A stretch of 64,000 nt of DNA from Nocardia sputorum (GTDB lineage Bacteria; Actinomycetota; Actinomycetes; Mycobacteriales; Mycobacteriaceae). Shown here piece by piece: positions 25,302-33,417 of this stretch. The DNA lies in NCBI RefSeq assembly GCF_027924405.1, contig NZ_AP026978.1, positions 2,666,001 to 2,730,000 on the forward strand, written 5' to 3'. The notes beneath the pieces were generated by a model, which saw nothing but the letters and a program-made list of their open reading frames with translations, was not told the origin of the DNA and did not search any database. A program made the translations under genes and the position numbers. Position 1 is the stretch's first letter. Every line of letters starts with the position of its first letter.

Positions 25302-26997
25302 TCGCCTCACTCGACTGTTCATCGCGCTGGCCGTCGGCGTCGTCCTCGCCGCGGGAGCCTGCGCCTCGGACCCGGAACCCGGCAGCGGCAAGGGCGGACC
25401 GACCTCGCCCGCACAGCCGGGCGGCACCTTCACCATCGCCTTGCCGTCCTATCCGACACGCGGCCTCAATCCCCACGTCGGCGCGGCCTTCGACGCCTCC
25501 CAGGTGCTCCGCAACAGCTACGACAGTCTCATCGCGGAGGACCGCGACGAAAAGTTCCACCCGTGGCTCGCGTCCGAGTGGACCGTTTCCCCCGACGGCA
25601 CGGTGTACGAATTCACGCTGCGCCGGGACGTGACCTTCCACAACGGGGAGAAGTTCGACGCCTCCGCGGTCAAGGCGAACATCGATGTGCTGAGGAATCC
25701 GGACACCCCGTCCTGGACGGTGCTCGGCCTCCTGCAGTACTCCAGCGTCAGCGCGGTCGACGTGCTCGACCCCTACAAGGTGCGGGTCACGCTGAGCACA
25801 CCTCGCGCGGACTTCCTGTCCACCCTCGCCGGACTCAGCGGCGCCATCGTGGCTCCCAGCACGCTGAACGTCGACAAGGAGACCCTCACCAGCGGGACCG
25901 GGCTGGTCGGTTCGGGTCCGTTCATCCTGGACAAGGCGGTCCAGGGACAGGAACTGCGGTTCCACCGGAATCCCGACTACCGGTGGGGTCCCGCCACCGC
26001 GACGCATCAGGGCGCCGCGTACGTGGACGACCTCGTCGTCAAGTACATCCCGGAAGCTTCCACCCGCGCGGGCCTGCTGCGCAGCGGCGAGGTCGACGCG
26101 ATCGGCACGGTCAAGGCCACCGACATCTCCCTGTTCGACGGGATCGACCGATTCCAGTACGAACAGATCGGCTCGTCGGCCGCGCCCACGGTGATCATGC
26201 TCAATCTGACCAACGGCCCGACCACGGACGTGCGGGTGCGGCGCGCCATCGCCGGCGGCGTCGACATCGCCGCGGTGGTGGACAGTCTGACCAAGGGTTC
26301 CCAGCAGCGCGCCTGGAGCCTCATCTCTCCGGACAGCGCCTACTACGACGCCAAGTACGAGACCAAGGGCAAACCCGATGTCGCCGCCGCCCGCGCCCTG
26401 CTCGATCAAGCGGGCTGGACCGGCAAGGACGCCGACGGCTACCGCACCGACGCGGCGGGACAGCGCCTGACCGTCCGGCTGCTCGCCACGACGCCCACCT
26501 ACCCGGAGGACGATTTCCTGAAGGCATGGCAGGCCGAGCTGCGCCAGAACCTCGGGATCCGGGTCGAGTTGCAGTTCGTCGAGAACGCCCAGGTCTACGA
26601 CCTGCTGGCGCGCAACCAGTACGAGGCGTTCCCGCGCCAGGTCGGCGGCCTCGACCTGTCGCTGCAGTTCAACCGCGCCTACGGTTCCACCACCCCCGAT
26701 CTGAAGTACGGCCAGATCGACGGCATCACCCTCGGTTCCATCGTCGCGGGCGCGAAACTCGCCGATCCGCAGGTGGACCGGTGGCTCATCGAATCGACCA
26801 AGGCGACCGACCCGCGACAGCGCAAGCAGCTGTTCGACACCATCACCGCGCACCTGCTCGACAACGCCGTCGCGATCCCGCTCTACACCGACCGCAACAG
26901 TGTCGCGGCGAGTTCCGCGATCCACAACGTGACCTCACTGTTCGACCCGCCCCGCAACACCGTCAATGCCTGGGCATACGACATCGCCGTCCGCTGA
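25294..26997 (+). CDS. ABC transporter substrate-binding lipoprotein (SBP family 5)
   Basis: 567 residues, GTG start overlapping the ATPase stop by 8 nt. Lipoprotein signal: basic R-N-R-L-T-R, a hydrophobic stretch, then A-G-A-C with Cys23 as the lipidated residue. The mature part has the SBP_bac_5 signatures Y-D-S-L-I, W-T-V-S-P-D-G-T-V-Y-E-F-T-L-R-R and V-T-F-H-N-G-E (about 120). It is anchored outside the membrane and delivers the ligand to the permeases. The ligand is unknown; the family binds peptides, nickel, opines and other solutes. Confidence 0.92.
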   Translation: MRNRLTRLFIALAVGVVLAAGACASDPEPGSGKGGPTSPAQPGGTFTIALPSYPTRGLNPHVGAAFDASQVLRNSYDSLIAEDRDEKFHPWLASEWTVSPDGTVYEFTLRRDVTFHNGEKFDASAVKANIDVLRNPDTPSWTVLGLLQYSSVSAVDVLDPYKVRVTLSTPRADFLSTLAGLSGAIVAPSTLNVDKETLTSGTGLVGSGPFILDKAVQGQELRFHRNPDYRWGPATATHQGAAYVDDLVVKYIPEASTRAGLLRSGEVDAIGTVKATDISLFDGIDRFQYEQIGSSAAPTVIMLNLTNGPTTDVRVRRAIAGGVDIAAVVDSLTKGSQQRAWSLISPDSAYYDAKYETKGKPDVAAARALLDQAGWTGKDADGYRTDAAGQRLTVRLLATTPTYPEDDFLKAWQAELRQNLGIRVELQFVENAQVYDLLARNQYEAFPRQVGGLDLSLQFNRAYGSTTPDLKYGQIDGITLGSIVAGAKLADPQVDRWLIESTKATDPRQRKQLFDTITAHLLDNAVAIPLYTDRNSVAASSAIHNVTSLFDPPRNTVNAWAYDIAVR

Positions 26998-27037
26998 CCA
27001 GTCTGCCGCCAACCCATCCTTCCAGGAAGGCACGATC

Positions 27038-28036
27038 ATGACCGCCGCAACCCAAACCCTGACCTTCGATCGCAATATTCCGCGAGGCATCGTGCACCGG
27101 GAATCGATCGCCGAGGTCTTCCTCACCGACGCGCAACCGATTCCCGACGGTGCGGTGTTCGCCGCCCAATTGCCCCGCAACCACTCGTATTTCAGTGACC
27201 ATCGGGGCACCGCGACCACCTACGATCCACTCCTGCTCATCGAGGTGTTCCGGCAGGTCGCGATCTATCACGCGCACACCTTCCTCGGGGTGGCCCGCAC
27301 GGAGAAGTTCATCTTCGGATCGGCGGATTTCACCATCGCCGACCCCGACACCCTGCGGATCGGCAACTGCCCGGGGCACTGCGTCATCGAGGCGCGGGTG
27401 ATCGGCGAGAAGCGCCGTGACGATCAGGTCGTCGGCCTGTCGCTCGAGATGGTCGCCGAGATCGAGGGGAGGGAAGCCGCACGAGAGGTGATGGTCTACC
27501 AGTGGATGCCCGCCGCGGTGTGGAACCGGATCAGGGTCCGCGGGCGCGAAGCGCTGGGTCTGCCCGCCCAGCATGTGATTCCGGGGCATTTACCGGTCGC
27601 GCGGATGCGGCCGGGTTCGGTAGGCAGGCACAACCCGCGCAATGCGATCCTGGCGAATCCGGTGCTGTCGGGGGAGCGCGAGCTGACGGCGTTGACCATC
27701 ATCGACACCGACCATCCTTCTCTCTTCGATCATGCCCTCGATCACGTTCCCGGCATGTTGCAGTTCGAAGCGGCCCGGCAGGTCGCGATGGCGGCCGCGA
27801 ACGCTGTCCTCGGCCTGGACACCAGCCGCATGGTGATGCAGCAGCTCCAGATCGAGTTCACCAAGTTCGGGGAATTCGAGCGCGAGACCATCGCCAGGGC
27901 CACCGTGGCCGCACTTCCCGGTGCGGGCGGCGGCGTGCGGGCGCGGGTCGACCTGACCCAGGGCGCGGATGTGATCGCCGCCGGTGAGGTGGAACTGCGC
28001 TTCCGTCCGGCCGACGTCGGGACGATGGTCCAGTGA
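27038..28036 (+). CDS. AfsA-family gamma-butyrolactone synthase homologue
   Basis: 332 residues from ATG 27038 (AGGAAGG upstream). It has two hotdog domains, each with the E-x2-R-Q helix motif: D-P-L-L-L-I-E-V-F-R-Q (Glu69, Arg72) and M-L-Q-F-E-A-A-R-Q (Glu244, Arg247). These align in position with the Glu and Arg residues reported as important in ScbA of Streptomyces. AfsA enzymes join a beta-ketoacyl chain to dihydroxyacetone phosphate, the first step to A-factor-type butyrolactone hormones. It lies 40 nt after the importer lipoprotein and overlaps a HAD phosphatase gene (GTGA), so it appears to be in the same operon. No ArpA-like receptor gene is adjacent. Confidence 0.85.
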   Translation: MTAATQTLTFDRNIPRGIVHRESIAEVFLTDAQPIPDGAVFAAQLPRNHSYFSDHRGTATTYDPLLLIEVFRQVAIYHAHTFLGVARTEKFIFGSADFTIADPDTLRIGNCPGHCVIEARVIGEKRRDDQVVGLSLEMVAEIEGREAAREVMVYQWMPAAVWNRIRVRGREALGLPAQHVIPGHLPVARMRPGSVGRHNPRNAILANPVLSGERELTALTIIDTDHPSLFDHALDHVPGMLQFEAARQVAMAAANAVLGLDTSRMVMQQLQIEFTKFGEFERETIARATVAALPGAGGGVRARVDLTQGADVIAAGEVELRFRPADVGTMVQ

Positions 28037-28698
28037 CCGCCGCGAAGACGGCGGGGCCGTTCGTCTGGTTCGATTTCGGCGGGGTGCTCTCACCGCCGCT
28101 CGACGACCTGTTCCTGCGCTACGAGGAGGTCGCGGGCATTCCGCCCGACCTGTTGAAATTCGCCATCGCCGAGGTGGGCGCCGAATACGGGCTGGCGCCG
28201 CTGGCCCCGATCGAACTGGCGCTGCTCGACGAACGCGAGTGGGTCGGCAAGCTGCACGCCGTGCTCAGGGCCAAGCAACCCGAGCTCGACCTCTCGCGCA
28301 GCGAACCGGATTTCGGCAGGCAGTGGTTCGCAGGCCACCGCGCCAACAGCGCGGTCCGCGACTTCGCGATCGAGCTGGCCGACAGCGGAACTCCGGTCGG
28401 GGTGCTCAGCAACAATGTCGTCGAATGGGAGCCCTACTGGCACGAGATGATCGATCTGGATGGGGTTTTGAGCGCCCTGGTCGATTCGTGCAAAGTCGGG
28501 GTCCGCAAGCCCGATCCGGAGATCTTCGCCCTCGCCGCCGAGCAGGCGGGCGTCGCCGCCGGTCAGTGTCTGCTCATCGACGACCTCGCGGAGAACTGCG
28601 CCGCGGCACGGGAATCCGGCTGGCAGGCGGTGCGGTTCCGTGCTGCCGGACAGGCGATCGCCGAGGTGCGCGAGGTGCTGGAACGATGGCCGGGCTGA
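28033..28698 (+). CDS. HAD-superfamily hydrolase (likely phosphatase)
   Basis: 221 residues, GTG start overlapping the AfsA stop. HAD motifs: I, W-F-D-F-G-G-V-L (nucleophile Asp14); II, V-L-S-N-N (Ser126); III, V-R-K-P-D-P (Lys159); IV, L-I-D-D (Asp183/184). The D-x-G-G form of motif I, lacking the second Asp of classical D-x-D phosphatases, is common in the epoxide-hydrolase-like and haloacid branches, so phosphatase activity is likely but not certain. Butyrolactone biosynthesis needs removal of the phosphate from the AfsA product, and the tight coupling to AfsA makes this gene a natural candidate. Confidence 0.85.
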   Translation: MTAAKTAGPFVWFDFGGVLSPPLDDLFLRYEEVAGIPPDLLKFAIAEVGAEYGLAPLAPIELALLDEREWVGKLHAVLRAKQPELDLSRSEPDFGRQWFAGHRANSAVRDFAIELADSGTPVGVLSNNVVEWEPYWHEMIDLDGVLSALVDSCKVGVRKPDPEIFALAAEQAGVAAGQCLLIDDLAENCAAARESGWQAVRFRAAGQAIAEVREVLERWPG

Positions 28699-28706
28699 GC
28701 GCTGTC

Positions 28707-30116
28707 TCACCAGGCGCAGGCCAGGTAGCCGTCCGGGCGGATCAACGCGCAGGTCCACGCCTGGTCCGGAGTCACCTTGCCGGTCACCGTGATGGCGTCG
28801 GCGGGGACGTGCGGGACCGCGACGTGCTCATCGGGCCGGATCGCCACGAACCGGCCCGCCCGCAACAGCTCGGTGAGGGTCAGCACGCCGCCGTCGGCCT
28901 CGGTGACCACCAGATCGTGCTGGAATCCGGACTGGAACTGGCCGCTGATGAGCTGCGCGACGGCGTCGTGGATCGCCGGGACCGCGAGCATGGCCAGCAT
29001 CGCCGCACGCAGTTCGGGCTCACGCGGGTTCATCATCCGCGATTGCAGCACGGTGTTGGCGACCACCGCCGCCGCGACGGCGACCCGTTCGCGCGAGTAC
29101 TCGTCGAGGACGGCGGGCCCGTCGTGGCCGGTGATCACGCGGGCCAGTCGCCAGCCCAGCGCGAACGCGTCCTGCATGCCGGTGTTGAGGCCTTGGCCGC
29201 CGAGAGGATAGTGACTGTGCGCGGCGTCGCCTGCCAGCAGCAGGCGTCCGTCCCGCAGGCGGGTGCGGTAGCGGCCGTGGTCGCTGAACCGGGTGAGGTG
29301 GCTGATCTCGCTCAGTGCGGGCGATGCGCCGAGCACGTACTCCAGGCGTTGCCGGTACTCCCGCGCGTCGGGCTCGGGCCGGTGGTCGAGGGCGCCGCTG
29401 AAATCCATGGCGATGATGCGCGCGGGACCGTAGGGATTCGGATTGTGCAGGGTCCATCCGGTGGGCGTCGGACTCCAGCCCGGCGGGATCCCGTCGTCCG
29501 GGGCCGTGACGGCAAGCCCAGCGATGGCGTTCATAGTCGCCGGGTACACCTTGGCCGGGAAGTCGCCGGTGCGGGCGACGAGGCTGCGGGCGCCGTCGGC
29601 GCCGACGGCGTAGCGGGCGCGGACACGCAGCGAGCGGTGTTCGTCCTCGCCGGCCACCTCGGCCACCACCGCGTCGTCGTGGACCTCGAGTCCGGTGACG
29701 GTGTGACCGCGCAGGATTCGTGCGCCGAGATCACCCGCGCGCTCCTCGAACGCCGCCTCCAGCCGTGCCTGCGGAATCCCCGCGATCGGACCGGGCTCGA
29801 CGCTGGGCGCGCTGATCGTCAGCACCGGCTGTGCCGCGAACTGGAACGGGGTCCGGCGCACACCGTGCGGATCACGCTGGATCGCTTCGGGATTCACGGA
29901 GGGGAGATATCCGCGGCGCGCCAGCAGCGACAGCGATCGGGCGTGCACCGTGCCCGCCCGCGGGCGCAGGTCCAGTTCGGTGCGGGTCTCGACCACGACG
30001 ACCCGGATGCGCTGCAGCGCCAATTCGGCGGCTACCAGCATGCCGACCGGGCCGCCGCCGACCACCAGCACATCGGTGTCGAGGAAATCCGGTCCGGGCC
30101 GGTGCGCCGTGCTCAT
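28707..30116 (-). CDS. FAD-dependent aromatic-type monooxygenase (PHBH fold)
   Basis: 469 residues. ATG 30116 is chosen because AGGAG lies just upstream and the FAD motif follows at the right distance; the frame is open further upstream without homology. Motifs: V-V-G-G-G-P-V-G-M (dinucleotide-binding, about 18-26), A-V-G-A-D-G-A-R-S (DG motif) and L-L-L-A-G-D-A-A-H-S-H-Y-P-L-G-G-Q-G-L-N (GD motif). This is a class A flavin monooxygenase that uses NAD(P)H to hydroxylate aromatic or polyketide-like substrates. It converges with the HAD gene (8-nt gap) and is divergent from the MFS/P450 pair, with a shared operator. Confidence 0.9.
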   Translation of the reverse strand: MSTAHRPGPDFLDTDVLVVGGGPVGMLVAAELALQRIRVVVVETRTELDLRPRAGTVHARSLSLLARRGYLPSVNPEAIQRDPHGVRRTPFQFAAQPVLTISAPSVEPGPIAGIPQARLEAAFEERAGDLGARILRGHTVTGLEVHDDAVVAEVAGEDEHRSLRVRARYAVGADGARSLVARTGDFPAKVYPATMNAIAGLAVTAPDDGIPPGWSPTPTGWTLHNPNPYGPARIIAMDFSGALDHRPEPDAREYRQRLEYVLGASPALSEISHLTRFSDHGRYRTRLRDGRLLLAGDAAHSHYPLGGQGLNTGMQDAFALGWRLARVITGHDGPAVLDEYSRERVAVAAAVVANTVLQSRMMNPREPELRAAMLAMLAVPAIHDAVAQLISGQFQSGFQHDLVVTEADGGVLTLTELLRAGRFVAIRPDEHVAVPHVPADAITVTGKVTPDQAWTCALIRPDGYLACAW

Positions 30117-30184
30117 CACATGCTCCTGGGGCGAGGTCGGGGATCTGGTCCGCGGCAGCAGTTGTACGAAGATGATCGTAGCTA

Positions 30185-30206
30185 CTAATATCATAGTACC
30201 TATTAG
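30185..30206. promoter_or_regulatory. ArsR-type operator in the monooxygenase/MFS divergent promoter
   Basis: CATAGTACCTAT (30192-30203) is identical to the core of the palindrome upstream of the ArsR gene (33208-33219). It is embedded in a wider dyad CTAATA ... TATTAG (30185-30190 with 30201-30206) in an AT-rich patch about 70-80 nt from both divergent starts. Confidence 0.6.
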
Positions 30207-30281
30207 CCCGGTGGTACCTCGCGCATTCCGAAGTCCTCCCGCCGTGCCGAGCCCACCCGACCACCGCCCCAGGGGGTATCC

Positions 30282-31610
30282 ATGTCGACCGTCACCACCG
30301 AAACCGAAACTCGCGGCGCGCCACCCAGCGGCGCGACACTGCCCGTGGTGCTCGCCGCCCAGTTCGTCACGCCGATGGCCATCGCGGGCACCGCCATCGC
30401 GCTTCCGCTCATCTCGCAGGACCTCGGATCGAATCCCGCCGCGCTGCAATGGGTCGTGAACGGATTCAATGTCGCCTTCGCGCTCACCACGCTGCTGTGG
30501 GGTGCGGTCAGCGACCGCATCGGACATCGGCGCACCTTCGGGATCGGTACCGCGCTCGTCGTCGCGGGGAGTGTCGGCAGCGTCGCCGCACCGAACCTGT
30601 TCGTCCTGGACCTGGCGCGCGTCGTCGCGGGCGTCGGCGCCGCGGCCATCCTGACCGGCGCCACCGCGCTGCTGTCGGCGGCTTACGAGGGGGCTCGCCG
30701 GACCAAGGCGTTCGCCGTCTTCGGCACCGTGAACGGGCTCGGCCTCGCGCTCGGCCCCACCATCTCCGGGATTCTGATCTCACTGCTGGACTGGCGGGGC
30801 GTCTTCCTGGTGCACGCGGTGATCCTCGCGGCCGCCGGTGTCGGCACACGGGTGCTGCCCGCCGTGAAACCCGCTGTGGCCGAACACGGTCCGATCCTCG
30901 ATCTCGGCCTGCTGCGCAACCGGGAGTTCCTGGCCATGTGCCTGGTCCCGGTCGCCGGATCGATCGGCTTCGTCACCCTGCTGACCTACCTGCCCTCGGC
31001 GTTGAGCGGCATCACCGACCTCTCGGCGGGCGCCTCCGGACTGCTCATGCTCGCGATGACCATTCCGGTCTTCGTCGCGCCGGTGGCCGTCGGACAGCTC
31101 GTCACCCGCTTCCCGTCGCTGACCGTCGGTCGGGTGGTCTACCTCGCGCTGGGCGCCGCGATCCTCGGCAACGCCGGTGTGCTCGCCCTCTCCGAAGACC
31201 GTTCGGTGGCCTGGATCATCGTGCCGATGGTCTTGCTCGGCTTGGGTTTCGGCCTGCCCATCGGTCTCGTCGACGGTCACGCGCTCTCCGTGGTGCCCGC
31301 CGAACGCGGCGGCACCGCCGCGGGCCTGCTGAACTTCTTCCGCATCGGCAGCGAAGCGCTGTTCGTGGCCGGGTACGCCATCGTGCTGTCCACGGTCGTC
31401 GGCACCCGGCTCAGCGGGAAGGCCGCCGACGACACCGCCGCGGGCCAGTTCGGCCATCCCGACGTCTACCGCTCCGCCTTCACGATCACTGTCGGCGTCC
31501 TCATCGCCCTGCTCGTGGTGCTCACCATCCTCATCGTCGCGGTGCGCGGCAACACACGAGCCACCGAGAACCGGGACATCGGTTCCAGTCCAGAAGGAGT
31601 CACCTCATGA
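30282..31610 (+). CDS. MFS transporter, drug/metabolite exporter type
   Basis: 442 residues with about 12 membrane helices; ATG preceded by AGGGGG. It carries the loop 2-3 motif W-G-A-V-S-D-R-I-G-H-R-R (about 72-83) and the exporter motif C-like V-N-G-L-G-L-A-L-G-P-T-I-S-G. Such proteins usually extrude drugs or pathway products by proton antiport. It overlaps the P450 gene by 4 nt (ATGA), so the two are one operon. Exported product unknown; it may be made or detoxified by the neighbouring oxygenases. Confidence 0.9.
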   Translation: MSTVTTETETRGAPPSGATLPVVLAAQFVTPMAIAGTAIALPLISQDLGSNPAALQWVVNGFNVAFALTTLLWGAVSDRIGHRRTFGIGTALVVAGSVGSVAAPNLFVLDLARVVAGVGAAAILTGATALLSAAYEGARRTKAFAVFGTVNGLGLALGPTISGILISLLDWRGVFLVHAVILAAAGVGTRVLPAVKPAVAEHGPILDLGLLRNREFLAMCLVPVAGSIGFVTLLTYLPSALSGITDLSAGASGLLMLAMTIPVFVAPVAVGQLVTRFPSLTVGRVVYLALGAAILGNAGVLALSEDRSVAWIIVPMVLLGLGFGLPIGLVDGHALSVVPAERGGTAAGLLNFFRIGSEALFVAGYAIVLSTVVGTRLSGKAADDTAAGQFGHPDVYRSAFTITVGVLIALLVVLTILIVAVRGNTRATENRDIGSSPEGVTS

Positions 31611-32818
31611 CCCACGCACTCGACGCGGTCCGGGTCGATCTCGACGGTATCGCCAATATCGCGCCGCCGCTCATGATCGAACCGCTACCGCAGCGTTCCA
31701 CCGGCGGCTTACCGCAGGTGAAACTGCCCAGCGGCCACACCGCCGTGCACGTGACCGCCTACCGCGACGTGCACGCGGTGCTGACCGACCTCAGCTTCGC
31801 GCGCGCCGAAACCAACGTCGAGGACGGGCCGAGCTTCCTGCCGACCATCATGCCGACGGAAATGCTGCTCAACCTCGACCACCCCGATCACGGGCGGCTC
31901 AAGGGCTTCGTGGCCTCCGCCTACAGTGCCGCCACCATGGCCCGGCGAGTGCCCGCGGTGCACCGGGTACTCGACGACGCGCTCGCCGAACTGCGCGCAC
32001 AGCACGAGCGCGGATCGGCCGATCTCGTTCGCGCCCTGCTGGATCCGGTCACCATCGGCGTCAACGTCGACTACCTCGGCATACCGACTGCCGATCTCGC
32101 CTATTTCCGGCACCTGTCGCGGGAGATGCAGCTCGGCGACGACAGCGACGTGGACAAACTGCTGGCCGATTTCTGGACCCTGTACCACTACATCGAGGAT
32201 CTCGTCGCCCGGCGGCGGGAGCTGCGGCCCGGCCTGATCCTCGACCTGCTCGCGGCGCGCGATTCCGTGTCCCCGCCGGTCACCGACGGGGAGTACGCGG
32301 CGATCCTGCTCGGCTCACTGGTCGGCGGGGACCAGAACATCCTGTCGGTGATCGCCAAGATCGCCTATGTGGCCCTCGCCAGGCCGGAGCTGTGGCAATA
32401 CCTGGTGGACAATCCGGACGCCATCCCCGCCGCGGTGGAGGAGTTCCTGCGGTTGCTGCCGCTGGGACGGATCTCGACCTTCCCGCGCGTCACCACCCGT
32501 GCGCTCACGCTGTCGCAGGGGACGCTGTATCCCGGCGACATCGTCTACGCCGACGCGCATTCGGCCAACCGTGATCCCGAGGTGTACCCGGACCCGGCGG
32601 TGATCGACCCGGCCCGTAACGGCAAGCGGCACCTGCAATTCGGTTACGGCATGCACCACTGCATGGGTGCGGCCATGGCGCGCATGGAGATCACCGAGGT
32701 GCTGCGCAGGCTCGTCACCGAGCTGCCGACGCTCCGGCTCGCCGTGCCCGAGGACCGGATCCCTTGGGAGACCGGCATTCTCGTCCACCGGCCGACATCA
32801 CTGCCGGTCACGTGGTAG
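31607..32818 (+). CDS. Cytochrome P450 with unusual I-helix
   Basis: 403 residues; ATG with AGAAGGAG upstream and overlapping the MFS stop. The heme-binding loop F-G-Y-G-M-H-H-C-M-G has the axial Cys352, and the K-helix E-F-L-R is at 279-282. In the I-helix, where most P450s have A-G-x-D/E-T, this one reads V-G-G-D-Q-N (239-244), so the acid-alcohol pair is replaced by Gln-Asn. This is seen in some P450s with altered oxygen activation or peroxide use. No ferredoxin or reductase gene is adjacent. It converges on the ArsR gene with an 11-bp overlap. Confidence 0.92.
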   Translation: MTHALDAVRVDLDGIANIAPPLMIEPLPQRSTGGLPQVKLPSGHTAVHVTAYRDVHAVLTDLSFARAETNVEDGPSFLPTIMPTEMLLNLDHPDHGRLKGFVASAYSAATMARRVPAVHRVLDDALAELRAQHERGSADLVRALLDPVTIGVNVDYLGIPTADLAYFRHLSREMQLGDDSDVDKLLADFWTLYHYIEDLVARRRELRPGLILDLLAARDSVSPPVTDGEYAAILLGSLVGGDQNILSVIAKIAYVALARPELWQYLVDNPDAIPAAVEEFLRLLPLGRISTFPRVTTRALTLSQGTLYPGDIVYADAHSANRDPEVYPDPAVIDPARNGKRHLQFGYGMHHCMGAAMARMEITEVLRRLVTELPTLRLAVPEDRIPWETGILVHRPTSLPVTW

Positions 32819-33152
32819 CCGGCGCGGCCGGATGACGACCCCTGTCGGCGTCGAGAATCGCCGCCAGCAGGCCGGGAAACACTTTTTCCATGTCCTCGCG
32901 TCGCAGGCTCGTCATCCGGCCGTTGCCGACGTCGCGCTGCCAGATCAACCCCGCCTTGCGCAGCACCCGGAAATGATGGGTGCGCGTCGACGGCGCCCAC
33001 GGCATCCCGAACACACTGCAGAACTGCTCGGTCCCCTCCGGCTCCGCGTACAGTTGCGCGATCACACTGCGCCGATTGTCATCGGCGAGCGCGGCCAGCA
33101 CCGCGGAGAGATCGAACTCCCCGATATCGGGATGCCCATCCGCATCGGCCAC
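32808..33152 (-). CDS. ArsR-family winged-helix repressor
   Basis: 114 residues; GTG start with AGAGGAG at good spacing. The winged-helix pattern L-A-D-D-N-R-R-S-V-I-A-Q-L, then S-T-R-T-H-H-F-R-V-L-R-K-A-G-L-I, fits the ArsR/SmtB fold. The single Cys and the lack of C-x-C or His-rich metal sites suggest it senses an organic ligand. A perfect palindrome lies upstream of its start and again in the flavin monooxygenase/MFS promoter, so it very likely represses itself and both of those operons. Confidence 0.88.
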   Translation of the reverse strand: MADADGHPDIGEFDLSAVLAALADDNRRSVIAQLYAEPEGTEQFCSVFGMPWAPSTRTHHFRVLRKAGLIWQRDVGNGRMTSLRREDMEKVFPGLLAAILDADRGRHPAAPATT

Positions 33153-33206
33153 GACCCACTCCTCTCCACCACATCATCCCGCGAGCGATTGCCGAAGGTA
33201 TGAAGT

Positions 33207-33221
33207 CCATAGTACCTATGG
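33207..33221. promoter_or_regulatory. Perfect palindrome at the ArsR promoter
   Basis: CCATAG-TAC-CTATGG is a perfect 6-bp inverted repeat about 55 nt upstream of the ArsR start codon. The inner 12 bp recur at 30192-30203, so it is probably the ArsR operator. Confidence 0.65.
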
Positions 33222-33417
33222 GGCGGGTTTCAGACCTGGCGGGCTGAGCCCTCCGGCCACGCCACGGTGGCCGGTTTCCCGTGTTCGGCGGCGACCCCCG
33301 CCGGGAGCATCGTGCGGACTCACCTGCACGCCACAATCCGCATCGGCCTACAGACCACTGACCCGTCCGGTCGGCAAGCCTGCGTTGCGCAGCGGATGCC
33401 GAGCCAACGGGCGGATC

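Noticed and set aside
27984..30188. Plus-strand open frame of over 700 codons across the HAD and flavin monooxygenase genes
   Set aside because: It overlaps two motif-complete genes in other frames and is Arg/Gly-rich throughout.
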